Assembly (NCBI GenBank): GCA_022702705.1 | Contig: CM040425.1 | Location: 1,860,001-1,924,000, forward strand | Direction: 5' to 3' | DNA length: 64,000 nucleotides | Source: Papilionanthe hookeriana x Papilionanthe teres | Taxonomy: Eukaryota > Streptophyta > Magnoliopsida > Asparagales > Orchidaceae | Part shown: piece by piece, positions 46,798-57,230 of the stretch | Layout: each line of letters opens with the position of its first letter | Position numbering within the stretch: the first letter of the stretch is position 1 | Position numbers and translations under genes: made by a program | The notes under the pieces: model-generated | Told to the model about the DNA's origin: nothing | The model's database searches: none | What the model saw: the letters and a program-made list of their open reading frames with translations, nothing else

Positions 46798-47560
46798 TCA
46801 AGTTGATATAATAACCGGTAGGGTTGAATGGTTACCTAAGTAAGCATATTTTAAATGATTAGGTAGAATTTTTAATTCGAGTTCAGGAGGTCTAATTATT
46901 GACGGAACTATATTCTTTTCAACGTTTTCAGTATTATCCAACATTTCAAATTTTTCCTGTATATAATCCAGTTTTTCATTATCTGCTTCTTCAATTAATT
47001 CTATATTTTCTTTTTCTAACTTTTCTTCATAATATTCTTTAAAATGTTCATTTTGCAAATGTTCAAGTATTTCCATTCAAAAAATTCATCATCTTTTTCT
47101 AAAGCAGGATATTTCATTAATTTTGCTATGTTAAAAGTTAGTTTTTGATCGTTTACTCTCGTAGTCAATTCTCCTTTCTGAACATTAATCATAGCTTTTC
47201 CAGTGGCTAAAAAGGGTCTTCCTAATATTATGGGAATTTCTTTATCTTCTTCCATATCTAGAACAATAAAATCTACCGGGAAGATAAATTTATCCACTTT
47301 TACTAACACATCTTCAATAACTCCCTTAGGATAAGTCACGTAACGATCGACTAACTGAAGAGTTATTGAAGTAGGTGAAATTTGTCCTAATTCTAATCTT
47401 TTAAAAATTGATAGAGGCATTAAATTTATGCTTGCTCCTATGTCACACAAAGCTTTTCCATAAATTTTTTCTACAATAGCGCAAGGTATAGTGAAACTAC
47501 CAGGATCTTTTAATTTTTCAGGAAGCTTTTTCTGAATAATTGCACTAAACTCTTCGCTAA
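46798..47560 (-). pseudogene. LTR-M2 aspartic protease and linker
   Basis: 47016-47450 begins at CDIGASINLMPLSIFKRL, the active-site loop, and continues through VTYPKGVIEDVLVKVDKFIFPVDF and IPIILGRPFLATGKAMI, a full protease fold. The residues before the loop are upstream of 47450 in the same frame. 46798-47076 is the acidic linker to RT (HLKYAYLGNHSTLPVI). The frame change near 47070 is small. Confidence 0.85.
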
Positions 47561-47677
47561 GTGCAACAATTTCATTATCTATAAATTTTCTTTTTTATTT
47601 AAAATATCTTTCATAAATTTTACATAATTAGGCGTTTGTTCTAATGCTTCTACAAAAGGAATATTTACCGTTAAGTT

Positions 47678-49193
47678 TTAAAAAATTTCATGGAATTTAG
47701 CAAATTGCTTATATTTTTTATGTTGTTTAAGTCGTTGAGGAAATGGTGGTGGTGGTTTTTCTATAGATATTTTCATAGGGATCAATGGATATTCTAAATT
47801 TTGATCTTGGTGATCCTTTTCTTTCTCAATTTTCACTTCCTTATTTTTACTTTCTGTTTCTTTCTGAATTTTAGTTTCTAACTTTTTTCCACTTCTTAAT
47901 TGTATCGCTTTAATTTGTTCTTTTCCTTGGTCTTTAGGATTTATTTCCACATTACTAGGAAAAGTTCCAGGAATTCTATTGTTAAGTGCAGTAGCAATAT
48001 GTCCGAGTTGAGTTTCAATATTTTTAATTGTTCTTCCGTGATTTTGTAATTGATTTCCTTGAATTTGTAATTGATTTCCTTGATTTTGCAAGTGTTGACC
48101 CATACTTAATATTAATTCTTCTATAGATAACTTCTTATCTTTAAATTGGGTGTTATTAAATCCAGGTGGATAATATGTTTTATAATTTGTATTTTCTTGA
48201 TTAGGTGGATTTCCTATAGAGTTGTTCATCCATTGTTGATTAGTTGTATTGTTATTCCAATTAAAATTTGGATGATTCTTCCAACCGGGATTATAATAAT
48301 TCGCATAAGGATTATTGGGTCTATTATTAATAGCATTTATAGTTTCATAAGGAGATTGAGAATCTATAATTTGTCCGAGATGAGTTTCCTCTAATTTAGT
48401 AGGAGAGTAATTCATTCCAAAATAATCTAATTTCTTTGATATTGTAGCAATTTGAGAAGCTAACATAGATATTGCATCATTTTCATGAACACTAGCTATC
48501 TTTTTAGGATTTATTCTTTCAGCAGGCCATTGAAAATTGTTAGTAGCCATTTATTCGATTAATGCATAGGCTTCATCAAATGGTTTTGACATTAATGAAC
48601 CTCCAGAGAAGCAGCATCAATGATTGATCTAAGAGATCCTACTAATCCATTGTAAAAAGTTTGTATAATTAACCAATTTGGTAACGCATGATGTGGGCAT
48701 TTCCTAAGAAGTTCTTTAAATCTCTCCCAAGCTTCATAGATGGATTCTGCATCAAACTGACTAAAAGTTGTTATATCATTTCTAAGTTTTGCAGTTTTTG
48801 AAGGAGAAAATTATTTGGATATAAATTTTTGTGATAATTCTCCACAAGTTTTAATAGATCCAGGTGCTAATGAATTTAACCACATCTTAGCCTTATCCCT
48901 TAAAGAAAAAGGAAAAAGCTTAAGTCTAATAGCATCATTAGATACTCCTTCATATTTAAAAGTAGAACATAGTTCCAAAAAACTAGCAAGATGTAAATTA
49001 GGATCTTTATTAGGTGAACCACTAAATTGATTATTCTGTACCATTTAGATAATTGCAGGTTTAAGTTCAAATGAATTAGCAGCTACATCAGGTGGTTTTG
49101 AATAGTTAGGTGTATTTCATCTAATGTAGGGTTGACATAGTCTCTTAATGGTCTTTGTTAGGTTATATTTTCAATTTCTGGATTATTTGCCAT
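47678..49193 (-). pseudogene. LTR-M2 gag
   Basis: Start ATG 49191-49193 (MANNPEIENIT). 48811-49044 is the Retrotrans_gag core (SFLELCSTFKYEGVS, LRDKAKMWLNSLAPGSI). 47678-48550 is open for 290 residues: a coiled region, an Asn/Tyr/Pro-rich part (NPYANYYNPGWKNHPNF), a run of QNQGNQLQ repeats, then a Lys/Glu-rich tail (KKLETKIQKETESKNKE). I see no CCHC knuckle, as is usual for this lineage. Stops lie near 49160, 48810 and 48600. Confidence 0.85.
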
Positions 49194-49388
49194 TTGTGTT
49201 AAATTTATAATTTATCTCTTTTGTTTTCTAATTATTTTAATTGTGCGCTCTAATTCTGAATTGTAAAGTATTAAATTTCCGTTTCCAAATTTACGCATAC
49301 AATTTTTAAGTAATATTTAAAATAGTTCGTTACTCTAGTAATTATTTTAATAATTCTATTATTACCTTAATAATTACTTTACTTCACT

Positions 49389-49406
49389 TCCCACGCAACG
49401 ACGCCA
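49389..49406 (-). other. Primer binding site of LTR-M2
   Basis: TGGCGTCGTTGCGTGGGA on the minus strand, 6 nt after the LTR. It resembles the tRNA-Asp complement with three mismatches. Confidence 0.78.
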
Positions 49407-49412
49407 AAAACT

Positions 49413-50946
49413 TGATCCACTTTTCGATATTTATACTTACAATTGTGATATAAAAAGTTAGCAACAACACCAAAAACTTGATCCGCACTGAATATATACT
49501 GATGATTATGTTATGGATTTTATGATTTATATTGTGGATACTACGCAAGTATACGTATCGTTATCAAGTAATATAGGGTTCTAATGGAGTCCTAGATATC
49601 GATCCCACAGGGAAGTTAGAAAATTTCAAAGACAAATTAAACTTACTTACTAATCTAGTATATGGAAATTAAGAAGACTTAGACTAAAATAAACTAATGC
49701 TGAATATAAGATTTCAGAAAAGTATCTTTCTCCTTGTTTTAGAGAATTAAGTGAATAAAAAATTAAATAAGTTTTAAATTGTATTGTGCCAAATAGGAGA
49801 ATTCCTATTCTTTACCCTTTGGTCCAGGTGCAAAGAACATTGACTAGTCTTATGTTTGATTACTGAATCTGCGGCTAGGCTGGGAGGACACCGACTGCCA
49901 CTTCAGAGCTCCCACGTTCCCCTTGCCTGAGGGCAAACATCTACACTTCATCTCTCAAACAATAAGACCGAATTGAATATTTTAGTCTATCACACTAAAA
50001 TTTCCAATTCTACGCCCGATAGTTAATATTTCCCTATTTATTTGCACCCTCCTTCCAAGGCTTTTGACTTCCCTGAATCTTGGATGTAATCTTTACTATA
50101 GTTAATACTTCAACATATGTTAACAAATTAATCAGCCAAATTGAAAGTAAATTAAGATTTAAGTTAAAGATTAGCACAATTTCTATTTTCATATTTTTCT
50201 GGCACAATTACTTTAATTCATGATTTCACGAAATCTCGATAACAAGGAGAAAGACTAACGAAACTACTCAGAATGCATAGGAAAAATAACACAAAGCATG
50301 GATTTCATTAAAGTTAACAAACAACTAACAAATATACTTATCTCAATTCTCCCTAAGCAGATTCTTGATGTTCCTTTTACTCTTCCTTCCAGTACAGCAC
50401 ACCAAAATGCTAAACACTTTATATATTTACTCAAAAGACTCTTAAATTACACTTAACTTTCACACAAATGACACTAAACCGACACACAAATGACTAAAAT
50501 TTGTCTCTATTTATAGAAGGGGTCAAATCTCCAAAGGTTGCTTAAGCACCTCTTCAAAAAGCGTCCAGGTTCAATGTATTTTGGATCTTTTCAACTGTCT
50601 TGCCGTCGACGGCTTGATCTCGTCATCGGTGGGCTTCTAAAAGATAGGCTAACCGCGCCGATCTCACTGTCGGCGTGCTTGATCTCGCCGTCAGCTGGCT
50701 CCTTATAATATATTAAAAATCTTTCGGGAAAAACTCGTCGTCGGCGGCCTAAATCTCACCGTCGGAGGGACAGTTCAATTTTCATCAAATTTAGTCCTTT
50801 TTGCTCTAAATCTGCTTCTTTTGTGCTTTTTGCTTTCGGTACTTATAAATCTTCATTCCTTCAATAAAACAAAGAAAATACCTTTCTTTAAATTGCAATT
50901 TCAAATAAAATTGGTATGAAATTCTTAATATATTTTCTAGTGATCA
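49413..50946 (-). repeat. LTR-M2 5' LTR
   Basis: 1534 bp. On the minus strand it runs from TGATCACTAG to GTGGATCA. The U3 G+C block is at 50599-50765, about 180 bp from its start. An embedded primer-site-like junction is at 49461-49488. The GTAGT duplication follows at 50947-50951. Confidence 0.94.
50508..50515 (-). promoter_or_regulatory. TATA box of the LTR-M2 5' LTR
   Basis: TCTATAAATAGAG on the minus strand, a strong plant TATA box about 430 bp into the LTR and about 85 bp after the G+C block. Also present in the 3' LTR at 39044-39051. Confidence 0.65.
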
Positions 50947-50951
50947 GTAGT

Positions 50952-52520
50952 ATTCAAAACCCTGTTGTAGTTGCTAATTCATTTGAACTTAAACCTGTTA
51001 TCATCTAAATGGTATCTAATAATCAGTTTGGGGGAGTACCAACTGAAGATCCTAATTTACATTTTACTAAATTTCTGGAATTACGTGCTAGTTTTAAATA
51101 TGATGGTGTTTCTGATGATACTATTAGACTTAGAATTTTTCATTTTTCACTGAGGGATGAGGCTAAGATGTGGTTAAAGTCATTAGCACCTAGATCTATC
51201 AGATCTTAGAGTGATTTAGCACAAAAATTCCTTGCTAAATATTTTCCACCATCGAAGACTGCGAAGCTTAGAAATGATATTACATATTTTTGTCAGTTTT
51301 AAGTTGAATCTATATATGAAGTATGAGAATGATTTAAAGATCTCCTAAGAAAGTGTCCACATCATTTGATACCAGATTGGTTAATAATTCACACTTTTTA
51401 TAATGAATTAGTTGGATCTTTTAGATCAATTGTCAATGCCGCTGCTGGTGGTTCATTGAAGTCTAAACAGTTTGTTGATGCTTATGCATTAATTGAAGAA
51501 ATGTCTACTAACAATTTTCAATGGCCTCCTAAAAGTTTAAATCCTAAAAAGGTAGCCAATATTCTCAATGGCCTCCTAAATGATGCTTTTGCGATGCTAG
51601 CAAATCAAGTTGCTGCAATTTCAAGAAAGATAGACCAATTTGAAATGATTTTTTCTCAGCCAATTTCCATGATTCAAAAAAGTACATTAGGCCAAATGGT
51701 TGATTCTCAAACTTCACCAGAAACTTTTAATGTCATAAGTAAGCCTAATAACCCATATTCCAATTATTATAACCCAGGTTAAAAAAACCATCCAAACCTT
51801 AACTAGAATAACAATACTCAGGGTGGTAGTAATAAACAATGGGGGAACAACTAAATAAACCCATTGCGTAACTAGAATAACCAAGGGAATAATAATTATA
51901 CACCAACATATCCTCCAGGATTTAACAATACTTCACAATTTAAGGAGAAGAAGTTATCTATTGAAGAAATTGTGTTACAAATGGGAAATCAATTGCAAAG
52001 TCAAGGAGCTACAATCAGAAATATTTAGAATCAATTAGGACAAATTGCCAATTCATTAAGTAATAGATCCCAAGGAACGCTTCCTAGTAATACTGAAGTA
52101 AATCCAAGAGATAAGAATAAAGAGCAAGTAAAAGCAATTCTATTAAGAAGTGGAAGAGAGTTGGAAGGTAGAGTTCAAAAAGAGATTGAAGTAGAGAAAG
52201 AAGAGATTGAAAAACCAAAATAGGATGCTCCCAAAATGTTTGGAAAGACCTATTTAGCCACCTAAGATTGACTTAGGAAAGCCACCACCTCCATTTCATC
52301 AAAGACTTCGTCAAAAAAAGTTGGATAAGCAATTTTCTATGTTCTTGGAGATATTAAAGAAGCTTACAGTTAACATTCCTTTTGCTGAAGCTTTAGAAAA
52401 AAAAGTTAAGCTATGTGAAATTTATAAAGATATTCTCAACAGGCAAAGGAAGTTTGAAAATAATGAAACTATTCCATTTAGTGGAAAGTGCAGTATAATA
52501 ATTTAGAAAAATTTTCCTGA
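50952..52520 (+). pseudogene. LTR-P gag, main part
   Basis: Continues the gag begun at 37738. 51009-51209 holds the gag core (FLELRASFKYDGVSDDTIRL, LRDEAKMWLKSLAP). 51366-51782 continues with HTFYNELVGSFRSIVNAAAG and NNFQWPP. 51783-52320 is Asn-rich with several stops. 52321-52506 leads into the protease. At least six stops are spread over the region, so it is long dead. It is the closest relative of LTR-M2 gag in the window. Confidence 0.82.
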
Positions 52521-53430
52521 AAAGTTTAAAGATTCTGGAAGTTTCACAATTCCATGTGTGCTCGGAGACAGATTTTATGGAAAAGCTTCATGTGATTTGG
52601 GTGCAAGCATTAACCTTATGCCATTATCAATATTCAAAAAATTGGGATTAGGAGAAATAGCCCCTACTATGGTAACTTTGCAATTAGCGAATCGTTCAAT
52701 CACATATCCTAAAGGAGTTATAGAGGATGTTTTGGTTAAAGTGGATCAATTTATCTTTCCTGTTGATTTCATTGTGTTAGATATGGAGGAAGATAAAGAG
52801 ATACCTATATATTTAGGGAGACCTTTTTTAGCCACAGGCAGAGCAATGTTAGATGTGCAAAAAGGGGAATTATCAATGAGAGTCATTGACCAAACTGTTA
52901 CATTTAATATTTCAAAATCAACGAAATATCCTCCAAGTGGTAAAGAAGATGAACGTTATAGAATGGATGTTATTAGATATTTAAGTGAATGTCATTTCAA
53001 ATCATCTTATGAAGAAAAATCTGAAAGTGAAGAATTGGAACATGAGAAAGAAAATGAATTACAACATTCTGAAGATTTTCTTGAGGAAGATTTTAATTAA
53101 GTTCATGAAAATTTTGAATTGTTGGACATGACTGAAAAAGATGAAACTTTTGGTCCATTAATTGAAAAAACTCTTGAACTTGATTTAAAGTTGCTTCCTA
53201 ACCATTTTAAGTATTATTTTTTAGGTGATTCCTCAACTTTGCCTGCTATAATTTCCTCTCAATTGACTGAGAAAGAGAAAGAGAGTTTACTTGAAATTTT
53301 AAAGATATATAAGAAAGCCTTTGGATGGATAATAGCTGATATTAAAGAATCAGGCCTTAAATTTGTATGCATAGAATCCTTATGGAAGATAACTGCAAAC
53401 CTCGAGCTGATCCTCAAAAAAGATTAAATC
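52520..53430 (+). pseudogene. LTR-P aspartic protease and linker
   Basis: 52558-53100 is open for 180 residues: CDLGASINLMPLSIFKKLGL (active-site loop), ITYPKGVIEDVLVKVDQF, IPIYLGRPFLATGRAML, then an acidic linker. A stop at 53098 and a restart lead to 53119-53427 with LLPNHFKYYFLGDSSTLPAII and KKAFGWIIADIK. The protease fold itself is intact. Confidence 0.85.
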
Positions 53431-54720
53431 TTATTATGAAAGATGTTATTGAAAAAGAAATTTTAAAGTGGTTGGATATTGGAATTATCAACCCTATTTT
53501 AAATAGTGCATGGGTCAGTCCTATTCATTGTGTCCCTAAGAAAGGATGACTTAATGTGACTATTAATGAAAAGAATGAGATTATACTGATAAGGAAAGTT
53601 ACAGGATGGAGAATATGTATTGATTATAGAAAATTAAACCTTCCTATAAGGAAAGATAATTTTCCACTTCCCTTTCTAGATCAGATGTTGGATAGACTAG
53701 CTGGGCATAAATATATTTTTTTTCTGGATGGATATATTGGTTACCACCAAATATAAATTGCTCTTGAGGATCAAGGGAAAACAACATTTACCAGTCCTTA
53801 TGGTACATTTACTTTTAGAAGAATGTCCTTCGGTTTATGTAAAGCCTTTGCTACATTTCAAAGATGTATGATTACAATTTTTTGTGGTTTAATTGAAAAA
53901 GAAATTGAAGTTTTTATGGGTGACTTTTCAACGTTTGGAATTTCATTTGAATCATATTTAGAACATCTGTCTAATGTTCTTAGACGCTATGAAGAAACTA
54001 ATTTGGTTCTTAACTTGGAAAAATGCTAATTTATGGTAGTAGGAGGAATAATTTTAGGACATCGTATATCAGAAAATGGTATTGACGTAGATCCTGCAAA
54101 TATTAAAGTGATCTCTAATTGACCTTACCCGACCAATGTAACAAGAGTTAGAAGTTTTTAAAGAAATGCTAGATTTTATAGGCTATATATTAAAGACTTT
54201 TAAAAAATTTTCGAATCATTTATGCCGTTTACTGAAAAAGATGTAATTTTTTATTTTGATGCTGAATGCCTAAAAGCTTTTGAAACATTAAAAGAAACAT
54301 TAATCACTGCTCCTGTTATAGTGTCACCAAACCGGGAAGAACTTTCTGAATTAATATGTGATGCTAGTGATTATGCTATTGGAGTTGTTTTAGGTCAGAA
54401 AAATGATAAAATTTTCAAAGTAGTTTACTATGCTAATAGAACTCTTCATGAAGCTCAAATTAATTATACCACTACTGAGAAAGAGTTATTAGCTATAGTA
54501 TTTGCTTTTGATAAATTCATATCATATTTAATTGGAACTAAATGTGTGGTGCATACTGATCATTCTGCTATTAAGTATTTAATGAAGAAGAAGGATGGTA
54601 AACTAAGATTGATAAGAGGGATTCTTCTTTTGTAAGAATTTGATTTTGAGATAGTAAATAGGAAGGGTGCTGATAATCAAATTGCCAATCATCTGTCCAG
54701 GCTTGAAACTGAAAAATCTC
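53367..54720 (+). pseudogene. LTR-P reverse transcriptase and RNase H
   Basis: Blocks in order: WVSPIHCVPKKG, GWRICIDYRKLN, FFLDGYIGYHQI (first catalytic Asp present), RRMSFGLCKAFATF, then EVFMGDFSTFG where the YxDD box has Gly for its first Asp (codon GGT at about 53919). The thumb (54030-54220) is damaged. RNase H at 54222-54635 keeps CDASDYAIGVVLG, TEKELLAIV and HTDHSAIKYL. Five stops or frame changes. Confidence 0.85.
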
Positions 54721-56080
54721 TCTGTGATGCTGAAGAAATTAATGAAAATTTTCTTGATAAAAATTTGTTCGCTATTAATGAGTGGTGTGTTCCGTGGTAT
54801 GCCGACATTGTAAACTTTATTGTCAGTGATATTTTACCCTATGGATTGACATTCCAGGAGAGGAAGAAATTTGTATTTGAAGCCAAGACTTATTTTTGGG
54901 ATGACCCATTCTTATATAAACAAGGAAAGAATCTAATCCTTTGAAGATGTGTACCATTAGAAGAAACTTATCAAATTATTCAAAAATTTCATAATTTTAA
55001 TTATGGGGTACATTTTGGAGTTGATAAAACTGTATATAAAATCTTACAATTTGGATTTTATTGGCCCACAAATTTTAAGGATGTTAATGGTTATATTACA
55101 AATTGTTATCAATGTCAACGAGTAGGAAATATTTCTAGAAGAAATCAGATGCCCCTCAATTATATGTTAGAAGTTGAAATATTTGATGTTTGGGATTAGA
55201 TTTAATGGGACCATTTATACCATCTTTCGGAAATATATACATTTTGATAGCAGTAGACTATGTATCCAAATAGATAGAAGTTGTTGCTTTACCTCGATGT
55301 GATGCTTAAAGTGTTGCAAAGCTTTTCAGAAAGATAATATTTTGCATATTTGGAATACTAATAGTAATCATAACTGATGGGGGAAGTCAATTTAGAAATG
55401 TGATTATGGAAATTTTAGCAAAGAAATATCATATTAAACATCGTATTGTTACTGCTTATCATCCACAGAAAAGTGGTTTGGTTGATTTTTCTAATCCTGA
55501 AATTAAAAGAATATTAGGAAAGTCTGTTAATCCAAACAGAAAGGATTAATCAATTAAACTAGATTATGCTTTGTGGGTCTATAGGATTTATTATAGAACT
55601 CTTAGAGGAATGTCCCCATATAGGCTAATTTTTGAGAAAGCTTGTCATTTACCTGTTGAACTTGAGCATAAAGTTTATTGGGCTATTAAAGAGTTTGATT
55701 ATAATTTGAAAGATGCTGGAGAAAACAGATTGTTGTAATTAAATGAGCTTGAAGAAATAAGGAATGAATCTTATGAAAATGCTAAGATTTATAAAGAAAA
55801 GATGAATTTGTAGCATGATAGGAAGATTCTTACTAAAAATCACAAGCTAGGGAAAAACATTTTCCTATATAATTCTAAATTGAAAATATTTGCTGGAAAA
55901 CTTAAGTCCATGTGGACAGGCCCATTTATTGTGATGAAAGTTTATTTATATGGAGCTGTGGATATTCAAGATCCTAAGACTGGAAAAATATTTAAAGTTA
56001 ATGTTCATAGACTTAAACCTTACTTTTCAGTTGATCAATTTAAACCTGATGAGAATCTGATGATGGGTCACTCAGTATAA
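54720..56080 (+). pseudogene. LTR-P integrase
   Basis: The H2C2 part (54900-55140: YQCQRVGNISRRN, with upstream His residues) and the rve core (ITDGGSQF near 55375; the first Asp region near 55190 is frame-shifted) are recognisable in changing frames. 55880-56080 is the C-terminal module with KLKSMWTGPFIVMKV and FKVNVHRLKPYF. Many stops. It ends with SV and TAA at 56080, near the conserved post-pol motif. Confidence 0.82.
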
Positions 56081-56108
56081 GCTCTGAGTATGTCAAGCTG
56101 AAGATGAT

Positions 56109-56140
56109 AAACCAAGTGCTTTTTGGGAGGCAACCCATAG
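56109..56140 (+). promoter_or_regulatory. Post-pol conserved motif, LTR-P
   Basis: AAACCAAGTGCTTTT, then TGGGAGGCAACCCATAG, 28 nt after the integrase stop. Matches 43936-43970 and 30562-30600 on the other strand. Confidence 0.65.
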
Positions 56141-56320
56141 TTATCAGTGTGTTTTGCTTTAAGTTTGATGTGTGTGATTTTTTTGGTTTGTTTTTATAAT
56201 TATGTGGTAGTATTTCAAAGTTTAAATGCTATAGAGGTTTTATTTGGACCTTATTTAATGACTTAGAAGAGTCAGAATGAAAATTTGTACGTTTAGTAAA
56301 CTTGTGCAAAATTAAACACT

Positions 56321-56479
56321 AGCGACAATGCGCCGCAGATTGGCGCTTAGGCACCGGAGTTACAAAAACGTAAAAACATGATTTCTATATGCCTAAGTCA
56401 TGAGTAAGTAGTTTTTGGAGTTAATGAGGAGTTTTAACATGCTTAGAGTCGGTTTTGTGCCTTCGCAAGTCTATAAAAA
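56321..56479 (+). promoter_or_regulatory. U3-like promoter module before the LTR-P accessory ORF
   Basis: GCGCCGCAGATTGGCGC and TTAGGCACCGG at 56330-56356 resemble the G+C block of this family's LTR. TATAAAAA stands at 56472-56479, 77 nt before the ATG. The stretch 56141-56556 has no other coding signal. Confidence 0.5.
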
Positions 56480-56556
56480 GACTCTAAATTTAAGGAATAC
56501 TTTCCCTAGTTTTATTTTCATTCCCGAGTCTAAAGAAGAGTATTTTGAGTGCAAAA

Positions 56557-56886
56557 ATGTCTTCTTGTGAGTGCGAAGTTAAGAATAAGGAGGAAGCTAA
56601 CAAGAAGGAGTTTATTAGTGAAAGTGCACAAGAATTACTCAACGGATTCCTAATTGTTAGTATTCAAGGAATTTCAGAAAGGATTGCAAAGATTGAAGCT
56701 GATGTGGAGTTAATTGATGCAAAGGTAAATGAAAATAACGCTCATTTAGCGCTTATTGGATGGCAACTCAAAATACAATTCAGTCATACAAGTCATGTGG
56801 ACGAAGCAAATAGAGCGAGGTATCTGAAGAACAAATGGTTAGAAGAGGAAGATGTAAGAGCTTTTAATTATCACCCATTTTATTAG
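56557..56886 (+). CDS. LTR-P accessory ORF, relative of the ORF A C-terminus
   Basis: Intact frame of 109 residues from ATG 56557 (MSSCECEVKNKEEANKKEF) to TAG at 56884-56886. The middle (GISERIAKIEADVELIDAKV) looks like a coiled coil. The C-terminal half has LIGWQLKIQF, KNKWLEEED and FNYHPFY, which align with LDWRMKEHF, KGWIEEDS and FLFHPFY of LTR-M1 ORF A. It lacks the Transposase_32-like part, so it is a short form or remnant. The start was chosen because the TATA-like site lies 77 nt upstream. It is one of the few unbroken frames here; function unknown. Confidence 0.55.
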   Translation: MSSCECEVKNKEEANKKEFISESAQELLNGFLIVSIQGISERIAKIEADVELIDAKVNENNAHLALIGWQLKIQFSHTSHVDEANRARYLKNKWLEEEDVRAFNYHPFY

Positions 56887-57230
56887 ATTTAGATTGCAGA
56901 TGGTTCAAATGCAAATAATGGTGATTCTGGATATATTCTGCTTACTGAAGGTTCTAATTAAATTAAGTGTAGTCTTGTGATTTGGTTTTCTGTGTTAAGT
57001 GTTTTGTGTTTGTGATTAATGTTTATGTTTTGTTGCACTTTAATTTGATGTTTGTTACATCTTAGTGATCTAAAGTTGTGTCTATGATATGTGTTATGAA
57101 CTTATCAAGTGTGGAATTTTATACAAAATGTTTGGATAGAAATTTTTAGTTTGTATTAAGTGTAGTTTGTTATTAATATACGTTTTTTTATGTGAAATAT
57201 GTTTGGAATCGATGTAATTTTAGTGTATTT
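56887..57230. other. Unresolved junction between LTR-P tail and Tat element
   Basis: A/T-rich sequence without coding signal. To the left is the LTR-P tail and to the right the integrase end of the minus-strand Tat element. I find neither an LTR-P 3' LTR nor a Tat LTR here, so one or both elements have lost DNA at this point or the border lies elsewhere. Confidence 0.5.

Larger units (their letters stand above)
37945..50946 (-). mobile_element. LTR-M2, Athila-like Ty3/gypsy retrotransposon nested in LTR-P gag
   Basis: 13.0 kb on the minus strand. LTRs of 1516 and 1534 bp begin TGATCCAC and end TAGTGATCA. The flanks carry the 5-bp target duplication GTAGT at 37940-37944 and 50947-50951. Internal order: primer site, gag, protease, RT, RNase H, integrase, accessory ORF A, accessory ORF B, 3' LTR. 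The LTRs differ at only a few bases per 100 in the stretches I compared (2 of the first 60), so it is younger than LTR-M1. It has few stops but an RT deletion. Confidence 0.95.
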
